Assembly (NCBI GenBank): GCA_003952965.2
Contig: CM025852.1
Span: 11,714,353 to 11,778,352 of the forward strand
Source: Morella rubra
Taxonomy: Eukaryota > Streptophyta > Magnoliopsida > Fagales > Myricaceae
Length of the DNA stretch: 64,000 bases
Direction: 5' to 3'
Shown: piece by piece, positions 11,020 through 20,070 of the stretch
Layout of the letters: each line of letters starts with the position of its first letter
How positions within the stretch are numbered: position 1 is the stretch's first letter
The notes under the pieces: model-generated
The model's database searches: none
The model's input: only the letters and a program-made list of their open reading frames with translations
What the model was told of the DNA's origin: nothing
Program-made: the position numbers and the translations under genes

Positions 11020-12900
11020 GAGATGCTCAGAAACTGCCCGGATTAATCGACTCAACTTAGTTTATTCTGTTTGAATTATATAATTTTTCTAAATAATTGG
11101 TCTAGGAGCCTAAGCTTGGGATGTGAGACCCTTCGAGGTCTCAAGTTCAAAAACTTTCAGCTATTATCAATCCTTTGAAGCTAAGTTCAAGACATATGGC
11201 CTGATAATTACTCAATATGTGTGGAATTAAACAAGTCCAAGATTGAGGTCACAAGACAATATCATCAACAAAGATGGAGAGATATTTCTCAACCTTTTAT
11301 ATATATATATTGGAGTTGGGTCTTGCAAACTCAACTAATCTTAAATCTTTCGTCTTTTGTTGTGTTTTTTTTTCTTTCTTTCATCTTATTTATTAAATTT
11401 TATATTTCTCATAATATGGCGGTCCTATCAAGATCTTTCAAGATCTTACTGATAAAAGAACTGAAATTAAAATATGTCACCTACAAAAATTAGGACATTC
11501 TATATTTTTATTTTCTAAAATATTGGGTTTAACTTCATTTCAGAATTATTAATCTACTAGAGAAACAAGGGAAGAGGGAGAAAGAAAAATTGCATTACCA
11601 TATTCTTTGGAAAACGAATGTGAAGCTAACAACAGGCCCATCAGTACTTGGGCTAACTATACAATTCCAAGGCCCGATAAGAAAATAAAAATCAGAGGAA
11701 AAAAGATTTCTTAATATATTATACTGTCTCTTCTCATCCGTTCTACATCAAAAGTAGATCCAACGGACATTATAATCGAGCTCAGAAGTTGCTGACATAG
11801 GTGTTGGAATCCAACCCCTTCGACAGATCATGATGTGGTATCCTATTACATCCATGGATGTCAAAGATAATGTGATTGTTAGCTTGACATAATTTTCTCG
11901 AGAAAATCTGCATAAACTTAAAAATGTTTACTATGCCGTGAACCAAGAGTCTCCATCTAGAAGCAAATTAAGATTTTACTCGTTCATATCAATTATCCAG
12001 TATGAATAAAAACAGTAAGACTTGTTTGTTACATTTTATTTATGAATCATATTTTTTCTTACATTTTAATAATTAATTGTGTTTTTCATTGGAATCCTTT
12101 GGAGTAGAATTGTGATAATAGGGACACTTGAGATTATGTATTTTGAATGCTCGACTTTGAGTTCGATTCTCTTTAAGATTAAACTGGTGATTTAAATAAG
12201 AGGCCGCGAATGGTCAGTTTTTATTCTAATCTATCCCGATATTTTTATATGTTTGTTGGTACCACTCTTTGTGTGGCCCATCTACAAGATTACGCTGGTT
12301 ACCAAAAAAAAATTATATGAGTAAATCACTGAGTGATGCCTCTGTACACATACGGCAAAGTTTTTAAGTCTGAACTTTTTGTTATACGAAAAACAAAACA
12401 GTATTATTGTTCTGTTTGGATAATATCGCGGACAGGCCCACCAATACATTGGCTTGTTATATAATTTCAGGCCCGATAAATTTTCTGTCAATTTTAAAAG
12501 AAATTGATTTTCTGTTTTGCCAGATAACAAGTTTACTGACGAAAATATCTCCGTTAAAAAAAAGAAAATTGTCATTTTATGCGCATACAAATTTTCTTTC
12601 CATTGAAATTGGTAGAAAATTTAAGGGTAAGAAAAAATTCCGTCAAAGCCGAAATTCTGGCTTCGGTTCTAGCATCTGCTTAGTATCGAAATTGGAATTG
12701 GCACCCTTGTTTGGGGAATAGACAGTATCTGAGGCGAAACTGAAATTTCTGTTTGAGAAAAGAGGAAATTTCGGTTTTTTTTTTTTTATTTTTAAAAATT
12801 TGAGTATTAAAACGGCATCATTTTGATACTTAAATTTTCAAAAAAAAAAATCGATTAAACACATCGTTTGGTACATCGAGGGTTTTAATTGTGGTTCTTG
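11020..12900. repeat. second copy of the array block, left part
   Basis: The stretch from about 11460 to 12330 follows 5580-6460 landmark by landmark (gccaacggacattataat, ttgttgacatagg-type, gacagatcatgatg, gataatgtgattgttagc, aagacttgt), and 12450-12900 follows 6760-7170. The tRNA-like part that should lie near 11706 is deleted: the oligo-A and gatttc flank joins directly to the downstream flank. GGCCCA is kept at 11635-11640. No gene was recognised. Confidence 0.65.
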
Positions 12901-12902
12901 GG
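12898..12902. repeat. target-site duplication TTGGG (left)
   Basis: The five bases ttggg directly precede the LTR start and are repeated exactly at 17474-17478, as expected for copia integration. Confidence 0.85.
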
Positions 12903-13128
12903 TATTGAATATGAAGGAATATTTTGTATATCTTTTCTCAATGATTACAAGAGAGGTGCGTCTGTATATATGCACACTGTACAACCAAATAAAGAATATG
13001 AAAAGAAAGGTTGTTACAAAGCACGTAACAGAATTTGTTACGTGATGGCTGTGGAAGGCTCTGTACCCTGTGGCGACATGGAAAGCTGTGCTGTGGGTAA
13101 AAGTTTGTTAAGGCTAATAAGGCTAATA
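12903..13128 (-). repeat. 3' LTR of the copia element
   Basis: This repeat is about 90% alike to 17242-17473. It ends with a duplicated aaggctaata (13111-13128). Directly beyond lies cgcccccgcgag, whose complement is a purine-rich polypurine tract (ctcgcgggggcg), which fixes the LTR edge. Confidence 0.85.
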
Positions 13129-13194
13129 CGCCCCCGCGAGTCTAGTGGGGTGTCAACCACAGTGAGACTCGATTGAAGAAAAGCAAAACAGTTT

Positions 13195-13722
13195 GCAACC
13201 AAAGGCTTGGTAAAGACGTCACCGAGTTTATCTTTCCTACTGCAGAAGGAGACCTAAAGCGTACTGAGTAGCCACCCGATCACGGACAAAATGAAAGTCA
13301 ATATCAATGTGTTTGGTGCGGGAATGGAAGACGGGATTCGCCGTGAGATAGGTCGCATCAAGATTATCACACCACAAGGTAGAAGGATGAAGCAGAGACA
13401 AGCCAAGTTCATGTAGAAGAGTCTAAAGCCAAATGAGTTCGGCAGTAGTGTTGGCAAGAGATTTATACTCCGCCTTGGTACTGGAACAAGCCACAGCGCA
13501 TTGCTTGCGAGAACTCCAAGAGATAAGATGGCAGCCAAGAAAGATGCAAAACCCCCCGGTGGACCGACGGTCATCGGGACAATAGGCCCAATCAGCATCG
13601 GAGTAGGCTTGAAGACGAAAACCGGAACAAGAAGCAAAGAAGAGGCCGTGATTGATGGAGGCTTTCAAGTAACAAAGAATGCGCTTCACGGCTGTCCAGT
13701 GAGGAAGCTTAGGTTGATGCAT
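13195..13722 (-). pseudogene. copia RNase H domain
   Basis: Read from 13722 downward, motifs include YSDADWA, RRSTGGFCIFLG, SWSSRKQ and [11 protein letters not shown], typical of the copia RNase H. The active-site acids of SDADWA and of TKAEY are present. The reading frame then shifts and continues with [12 protein letters not shown] and VFTKPL-type remains. The function in the intact element is removal of the RNA template. Confidence 0.8.
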
Positions 13723-13922
13723 GAACTGGCATATACGGTTGACTGCAAAGGAATGTCGGGGCGTGTCAAGGAGAGATACTGGAGCCCTCCAACAACGCTG
13801 CGAAATAGAGTAATATCATCAAATGCAGGAGAGTCAAACTTGGATAACTTGGTAGAGGCAGACATAGGGGAAGAGACAGTATTGGCAGAGAGCATGTTGC
13901 AGCGGCGAAGAAGGTCATACTT

Positions 13923-14700
13923 TCATTGAGAAAGAAGAACTCCACCAGGAACATAATCAACCTCAAGACCAAGGAAATAGGAGAGTCTGCCCAAATCTTT
14001 AATCGGAAAGACAGTGCCCATAGCAGCCACAGGAGCATCGGCAGCAAAAGGCAAAGATGAGGTGATGACAATGTCATCCACATACACCAGAACATACAAA
14101 TGAAGAGTACCCCGGTTTAAGAGGAGTAAAGAAGGATCGGCAGCAAAGGCAAGAAATCCATATCCAAGAAGCCATGAACTGAGCTGTGCAAACCAAGCTC
14201 GAGGGGCTTGCTTGAGGCCATAGATGGCTTTATAAAGCTTGGAGATGTGCATATATATGGACTCAGGGAGAAGACCATGTAAAAAAGCATTTTGGATGTC
14301 CAGCTGCCGAAGACACCACCCATGTGCAACTGCAAGAGAGAGAACAAGCCAAATTGTTGAAGGCTTGACCATAGGGCTAAATGTCACATTGTAGTTAACA
14401 TCAGGCTGTTGGTGGAAGCCTTTGGCAACAAGGCGTGCCTTGCGACACTCAAGAGAACCATCCGCTCTTAACTTGATGCGAAACACCCACCTACAACCAA
14501 TGACATTAGTGGAGGAATTGGAGGAACTAGAGACCAAGTTCGGTTTGTAAAGAGAGCATCAAACTCAGCGGACTTGGCAGTACACCATTCAGGAAATTTG
14601 GAGGCAATGGAGAACGAGGAAGGCTCATCGGGAACAGTGGCAGATGTGGTAAGGCAATACTGAAGCATGCCATCAGTAAATTGACGAGGTCGAGAAGAGT
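13923..14700 (-). pseudogene. copia reverse transcriptase domain
   Basis: The frame (14537-13923) shows [26 protein letters not shown] (first catalytic Asp), [12 protein letters not shown] and YVDDIVIT (catalytic YVDD). About a dozen residues normally lying between IYM and [11 protein letters not shown] are missing, a deletion inside the palm that should inactivate the enzyme. An upstream frame (to 14851) supplies the usual [14 protein letters not shown] lead-in. Confidence 0.85.
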
Positions 14701-15110
14701 TGGTTTGAGCTTGTGTAATTATTGGTGACCGAGGGGGAATGAGAGGAGAGGGAGCAGGTCTGGATGATGGAGAAGGATCTGGAGAAGATCGAGTAGTGCT
14801 GGATGGGCGAGAAGATAATGGAGTATGACGTGGTGGAGAGAGGGAAGACAAAGGCGAGTTTGTTGGAGATAGTGAAGGTGAAGGAGCAAGTCCTTAAAAT
14901 AGAGAAAGGGAAAATGGGAAGAGAGACCGTAGGTGGGCTCGGTGGGGGCTGAGTGACAGGAGGGGTACACTTGGAAAGAGAAAAAGAGGATTCATTAAAA
15001 ATAACATCACGTGATATGTAAAGCATATCAGTAGTAGTGTCAAGACATTTGTACCCCTTATGAGAGGAACTATAACCAAGAAAGAGGCAAGACTTGGACC
15101 GAAAGTCCAT
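14673..15110 (-). pseudogene. copia integrase C-terminal region and serine/proline-rich linker
   Basis: It begins with FRSKSCLFLGYSSSHKGYKC, the typical copia integrase tail motif, then YISRDVIFNES. A Ser/Pro/Thr-rich linker leads to the reverse transcriptase in a shifted frame. Confidence 0.75.
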
Positions 15111-15163
15111 CTTGTGAAGACTGTAGGGTCTTAGGTTGGGCCAACATTCACAACCGAAAAATT

Positions 15164-15914
15164 TTAGGAACGTGTAGTCAGGTGCCTTTTGATGAGCAAT
15201 AAAGTAAGGGGATTTGTGGTTGAGAACAGGCGTAGGGAGGAGATTGATAAGGTAGGTGGCAGTCTCAAAAGCATCAGCCTAGTACCGAAAAGGAATGGAG
15301 GCATGAGCAAGTAAAGCAAGACCTGTCTCGACAATATGTCGATGTTTTTGTTCAATGAGGTCATTCTGTCGATATGTATGGGGACAAGAAAAACGATGAG
15401 TAATACCAAGTTTGTGCACAGAGAGGTGAGAGAACGAAACTCTCCACCAGCATCTATTTGTAAGGTCGCTAACTTAGTATTAAAGAAATGTTTAGCATAA
15501 GAGAGAAAAGAAGTAAAAACGCGAGACACATCAGATTTCAAATGAAGTGGAAATAACCAAGTAAAACGAGTATAATGATCCAAAAAGGAAACATAATAAC
15601 GATAACCTTGTCTTGACACATAGGGGGCTAGACCCCAAACATCAGCACATACAAGCTGTAATGGGCAAGAAGTCTTAGTAAAACTAGGAGTAAAATGTAG
15701 CTAGTGACTCTTGGCAAGAGGCAGACAACACATTTGAAGGAAGGAGAGGTAGTAGAAGTAGAAGGAAGGTTGTTGGTGCGCAAAATGCGGGAGACAAGGT
15801 CCAAGGAGGGATGACCAAGCCGAAGATTCCATTAAGGAAAAGACGTACGTTCTCTAAGATGAGTGGATGGTGGAGTAGAGGACAACATACAAGGAAACTG
15901 GTAGAGACCATCAC
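15164..15914 (-). pseudogene. copia GAG-pre-integrase and integrase catalytic core
   Basis: The frame 15619-15164 has FLDHYTRFTWLFPL (first catalytic Asp) and LQIDAGGEFRSL (second Asp). The third catalytic residue region is scrambled by frameshifts. An adjoining frame to 15914 covers the zinc-binding pre-integrase segment, also shifted. Confidence 0.75.
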
Positions 15915-16183
15915 GGGTGGGACCGGTGAGGAGGATCTTCCCCGTCAACTTGTCCTTCACAGAGAAATGAGTAGAGTGAAACTCAAAATAACATGAGTTA
16001 TCAATACAAAATTGAAGGACAGACACAAGGTTCTTTGTATAGAGGAACATGAAGTAAATTATGAAGAGTAAAAGAGGTAGAGTTGACAGAGAAGGAAGAG
16101 TCACCAATATGCTGAATGGGAAGACGAGTTCCATCACCTACTCTAATGCGTTCACCACCAGAGTACTTGTTCAGAGGAAATAT

Positions 16184-16700
16184 TCAGATGCTTAAATCAT
16201 TGGTAATATGATGGGTGGCTACAGAATCGGGATACCAACTGACATCAGAAAAAGAGGATGGGGTTGTGTAGTTGGCAGAGAAGGAACGGGGCAAATCATA
16301 CTGATAAGAATGGTCAAAACGGTAGTAGCATTGTAGAGCAACATGGCCCTGTTTGTTGCAAACTTGACAGGTAGGGCGATTTGAGTTATAGGTGGGTTGA
16401 GAGCCATTTTGAGAGGTAGGAGAACGACCACCATTGCGACCTCCGTTGTGATTGGAGCGGCCACGGTCCATTACCGTTACCTCTGCCTCTTTGATCACGA
16501 TTTCCACCAGCACTGAAGTGAGCAGAGGGTTCAAAAGAGGAGCTCCGGGAGGCATGAGAAAGCCGACTCTCATGAATGAGCAAAAATTGATAAAGCTCCA
16601 ATAAGGAGACAGGCTCAGCACGTGTTGTCACAGAGGTGATAAAAGACTCATAAGTTGGTCCAAGACCAGTGAGCAGATAAGTCACAAATTCCTTGTCTGG
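16184..16700 (-). pseudogene. copia gag C-terminus, zinc knuckle and protease start
   Basis: It holds the CCHC knuckle CQVCNKQGHVALQC, a Gly/Arg/Asn-rich stretch before it, and WYPDSVATHHIT after it. The last corresponds to the copia protease active site D-S-G-A-T-H-H, with Gly changed to Val, likely a loss-of-function change. Confidence 0.8.
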
Positions 16701-17189
16701 AAGACGATTTCCAGTGGCAACAAGGGTGCGAACTTTGCTGAAGTAGTCAGAAATATTTTGGTCACCTCAGGAGAGATTCGTAAGCTGAAAACGAATATGA
16801 AATTCCTTAGCCTGAGAATGAGAGCTGAACATGGACTCCAAGCTGACCCAGAGGGCACGAGAAGTTTGGGCAGCAATCACATGACCAATGATGGACTCTG
16901 TGAGTGAAGAGAAAAGAGCATTCAGAACAAGTTGGTCTGTACGTCGCCAGACTAGGAAGGCTTGGTTCGGTTTGGGAGATGCAGTGCCCTCAGCAGGAAG
17001 AAACTCTGCAGGAACTGGGAATGTTCCATCAACATAACTCAAACAAATCTTGGCCCCGTAGATATGCAGAGATCTGAACTCTCCAAAGAAGATAGTTTTC
17101 AGTGGTGAGTTTGATGGAGATAATATGAGAGAGAGAAGAGGGAATCGAAGGGGAAGAAGAAGAAGAGAGGAAGATGATTGAGCAACCAT
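16682..17189 (-). pseudogene. copia gag N-terminal region
   Basis: The start Met lies at 17189, about 40 bp downstream of the primer-binding site. An early frameshift scrambles residues 8-50 compared with the inverted copy at 27992, which reads the familiar serine-rich start and LTTENYLLWRVQI. It then recovers DGTFPVPAEFLPAEG and FLVWRRTDQLVLNALFSSL. Confidence 0.75.
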
Positions 17190-17229
17190 GAGAAAAGACG
17201 GAGGTTTCAGAGAGACGATGAGTCTGTGT

Positions 17230-17241
17230 GCTCTGATACCA
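17230..17241 (-). other. copia primer-binding site
   Basis: The complement of this site is TGGTATCAGAGC, the standard binding site for the 3' end of initiator tRNA-Met, directly next to the LTR end at 17242. Confidence 0.9.
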
Positions 17242-17473
17242 TATTGAATATGAAGGAATATTTTGTATATCTTTTCTTAATGATTACAAGAGAGGTGTGT
17301 GTGTGTATATGCACACTGTACAACCGAATAAAGAATATGAAAAGAAAGGTCGTTACAAAGCACGTAACAGAATTTGTTACGTGATGGCTGTGGAAGGCTC
17401 GGTACCCTGTGGTGACATGGAAAGTTGCTGTGAAGAGGTGTGCTCGGTGGGTAAAAGTTTGTTAAGGCTAATA
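17242..17473 (-). repeat. 5' LTR of the copia element
   Basis: This LTR is 232 bp long, beginning TATTG and ending CTAATA on the plus strand, and followed by TTGGG. A GT-rich patch (gtgtgtgtgtat) replaces gcgtctgtatat of the other LTR. Confidence 0.85.
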
Positions 17474-18770
17474 TTGGGGACACCTCTCCTACAAAATTTC
17501 GAACTCTCTCCTCGTCATTGTCTCTCTATAACCTTAATCTTCGGCGATGCTCTTAGTCCTTCTGTCAGTCTGTCTTTTGCTCTCAATCAATCCACTTTTT
17601 TTTGTTGGTTGCACCGGTGTGGGGAGGAGACCGACTCCTGAGCAACCACGGTCCCCAGCCCATCTCCCATTCTCTACCTATTTGTTGCAATATTTTTGGA
17701 TTGTTTTGTTTATTTATTTGATTCAAATTTTATACTAATATTTTTAATTTTTCTGTGCTGTTAGGTTTTCAATCGGCACCAAAAATTTAGAGCTTTTGCT
17801 AATATCGCTTAATCATCCACGTCAAGCAATGCACGTGGTTGTATGTAAATAATATTATTTTCTCATTTAACAAAATCCATTTTTAGTAAAAATCTCATGT
17901 GAGCTTTACTACATAAATATAAGTAATATAGATCATACAACATTAAATGCGTGCCATGTTTTTCTCTTTAATTAGAAACACAAAATAGTAATCTATATTC
18001 TTATTTTTTAAAATATTTCATTTCAGAATTAATCAATCGAAGTATAGAGAAAAAGGAAAAAAAAATAGTATTACGAATTACGATACTCTTTGGAAAATAA
18101 TGTGAAGCTAACAACGGGTGGGCCAGTTATACAATTTCTAGGCCCGGTAGGAAAATAAAGAATCAGAAGAAAAAAGAATTTCCGCCGCCGGGGGTCGAAC
18201 CCGGATTCATTCAGAAGTTGAATTGCCATTGTGCTACAGTGGATCTTATGGTGCATCTTGTTTGTTTAAGTTATTAAACAACTGTCTTCTCATCCATTAT
18301 GCAAAGAAAGATCCAACGGACACCAAAGAAAGCACACTTTTTTGTTCTGAGCAAGAAAGTAAACGTACTTCACAATAAGCTATCCCTATATAATACTCAA
18401 AATTTATGCTATATTTTCGATGGTTTGAAAAGCTTATTAGATCAACCCGAATGTATCATTAATTATTCCAAGACTCAAAAGGAGGAAGAGGCAGAAATTT
18501 TTTATCAAAATTAAAAGAATAAATACAATCACACTAGGTCGACATCTTCACAAGCCAATAGATCAAGTGGAGAGATATTTTTGAACGTAGATTTGAATCT
18601 TGTAGACAGAAACATTTTAAATCCTCTGTGTTATTCTTTGTATTCGATTTTCTATTTCATTTTATTTATTAAATTTTATACGTATCATGATATAACATTT
18701 TTATTACGATTGTAACGTTAAAATCGATCAATGACGCTTACAAATTGATCATCCCTCTTTCTTTATTTTT
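17474..18770. repeat. second copy of the array block, right part
   Basis: This resumes the block interrupted by the copia element. 17480-17985 matches 7180-7920 and 18010-18770 matches 8390-9150, with roughly 450 bp missing against the first block. It contains tRNA-like copy I. The part 17474-17740 recurs inverted at 27430-27731. Confidence 0.7.
18181..18243 (-). ncRNA. tRNA-Glu-like 63-nt sequence, copy I
   Basis: It is full length with an intact T-arm and B-box (ggttcgaccc). The acceptor stem has one mismatch and one U-G wobble (TCCACTG against CGGCGGA). Six T lie downstream. It is the paralogue of copy H from the block duplication. Confidence 0.55.
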
Positions 18771-18968
18771 TTCCTAGAATTTCGGGTTTAACTTCATTTC
18801 AGAATTGATCTGACCAGAGAAACGACGGAAGAGGAAAAAAATAAATAGCATTACTATATTCTTTGGAAAATTATGTGAAGCTAACAACAGGCCCATCAAT
18901 AATAACTTGGGCTCGCTATACAATTTCTAGGCCCACTAGAAAAATAAAGAATCAGAAGAAAAAAGATT

Positions 18969-19031
18969 TCCGCTGCCGGGATTCGAACCCGGATTCAAAT
19001 GCTTGTTGAATTGCCAAAGTGCTACAGCGGA
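18969..19031 (-). ncRNA. tRNA-Glu-like 63-nt sequence, copy J
   Basis: This is the best-preserved copy, with a perfect acceptor stem, perfect T-arm with B-box GGTTCGAATCC, middle stem ATTCAA/TTGAAT and loop CAAGCAT. Six T follow about 5 nt after the 3' end. GGCCCA at 18890-18895 is 74 bp away. Confidence 0.6.
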
Positions 19032-19158
19032 CTTGATGCTTCAGTAATGTTTGCTTAATTATTAAACTATAATTGTCTTCTCACCCATTCAGCATCCGAC
19101 AATCCAGCGGACAATCAGAAGTTGTTGAGAATGGCGTTGATTCTGATGAGGTAATTCA

Positions 19159-19176
19159 TTCCATGTGAAGGCTCAG

Positions 19177-19207
<31 letters not shown>

Positions 19208-19221
19208 CCTTCCATGTGAAG
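19159..19221. repeat. A29 tract between 12-bp direct repeats
   Basis: The sequence ttccatgtgaag occurs at 19159-19170 and again at 19210-19221. Between them lie gctcag, 29 A (19177-19205) and four bases. It looks like the scar of an extremely 5'-truncated poly(A) retroposition. Slippage or an assembly patch are alternatives. Confidence 0.5.
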
Positions 19222-19819
19222 AAAAATTCCAAGGGCGGGTTGGATGAAAATTTTAGAATTTGAATATAACTTTCTAAATTTACGATCCTAATATTATTTC
19301 TATATACATACCAATATAACTCAACATTATTATTTTTACAAATATCAATACAACTCAATAACTTCTACATGCATGTCAATAAAACTCCAATATCACCTAA
19401 ATATTCACATCATACTTAAAATTTTACCAAAACGAATATGCCCCAAATGTATTTTGTTAAGGCAAAAGTAGGATTTTAACATTTGACTACGAGGAGGAGT
19501 AAATCACATGGATAGAAAAGAGAAATTGAAGAAAAGAAAAGATAGTTTTTTTTTCTCATTTTTACTTAGATTTTTTGAAAGCATTGATCTTGTTTAGTTT
19601 GTGGTATGATTAAGCTGAAATTTGGGAGAGAGGTGCGCAACACAAGATACAATAATCTAAACGGTGGAGATCCGATTACAAGCTCGAGAACAAGGGTTTG
19701 TGTCCATAAAAAATAACAGCAATTTTGGGTATTTTCTCTATAATTCTCGTTGTATATTTGCCAATATTAATGTCATCTTAAAGATATATGTGTCGTAGTC
19801 TCTAGTTGTGATTAGAGAA

Positions 19820-20070
19820 AATATTGTGTACCCATTATTCAGTTGATAGTAGAGATTTTGACTGGAATAAGTTCCGTGATTTTTTTTTCTTCCTCACACC
19901 GAGGAAGTTTTACATGTAAAAAATTACTTTTGTCGTTCTAACTTAGTGTTAGTGATTACCTATATATTATTTTCAGCACCTATAATTGTGTACCCATTAT
20001 TCAGTTGATAGTGGAGATTTTGACTGGACTAAATTCCGTGATTTTTTTTCCTCCTCACACTGAGGAAGGT
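19820..20070. repeat. direct repeat of about 83 bp, period about 157 bp
   Basis: A stretch starting tgtgtacccattattcagtt at 19829 recurs at 19986 with a few changes. The wording (gtgattttttt, cctcacac, gaggaag, acatgtaaaa) is reminiscent of plant copia LTR sequence, so a degraded LTR is possible. No ends could be fixed. Confidence 0.4.

Larger units (their letters stand above)
12903..17473 (-). mobile_element. Ty1/copia LTR retrotransposon, complete but defective, TA...TA LTR ends
   Basis: The element is 4571 bp and in minus orientation, with LTRs at 17242-17473 (5') and 12903-13128 (3') and a TTGGG target duplication. The primer-binding site TGGTATCAGAGC directly abuts the 5' LTR. The minus-strand order gag, protease, integrase, reverse transcriptase, RNase H is diagnostic of Ty1/copia. 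Coding is broken by several frameshifts and stops. The LTRs begin TATT and end AATA instead of TG...CA, a rare non-canonical type known in some plant copia elements such as TARE1 of tomato. The LTRs differ by substitutions, small indels and a 9-bp duplication in the 3' LTR, so the insertion is not very recent. Confidence 0.9.

Noticed and set aside
12282..12721. Overlapping 102- and 104-codon frames
   Set aside because: They lie in duplicated non-coding flank; the paralogous stretch at 6.5-7.0 kb does not keep them.
13501..13929. 142-codon plus-strand frame over the copia RNase H
   Set aside because: It is the antisense shadow of the RNase H frames, with no own similarity.
710..19031. Idea that the tRNA-like units are ordinary tRNA-Glu genes
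   Set aside because: The length is 63 nt, the D arm is missing and no glutamate anticodon is present.
710..19031. Idea that the tRNA-like units are SINEs
   Set aside because: They have no poly(A) tail or individual target duplications; similarity extends over whole tandem units.
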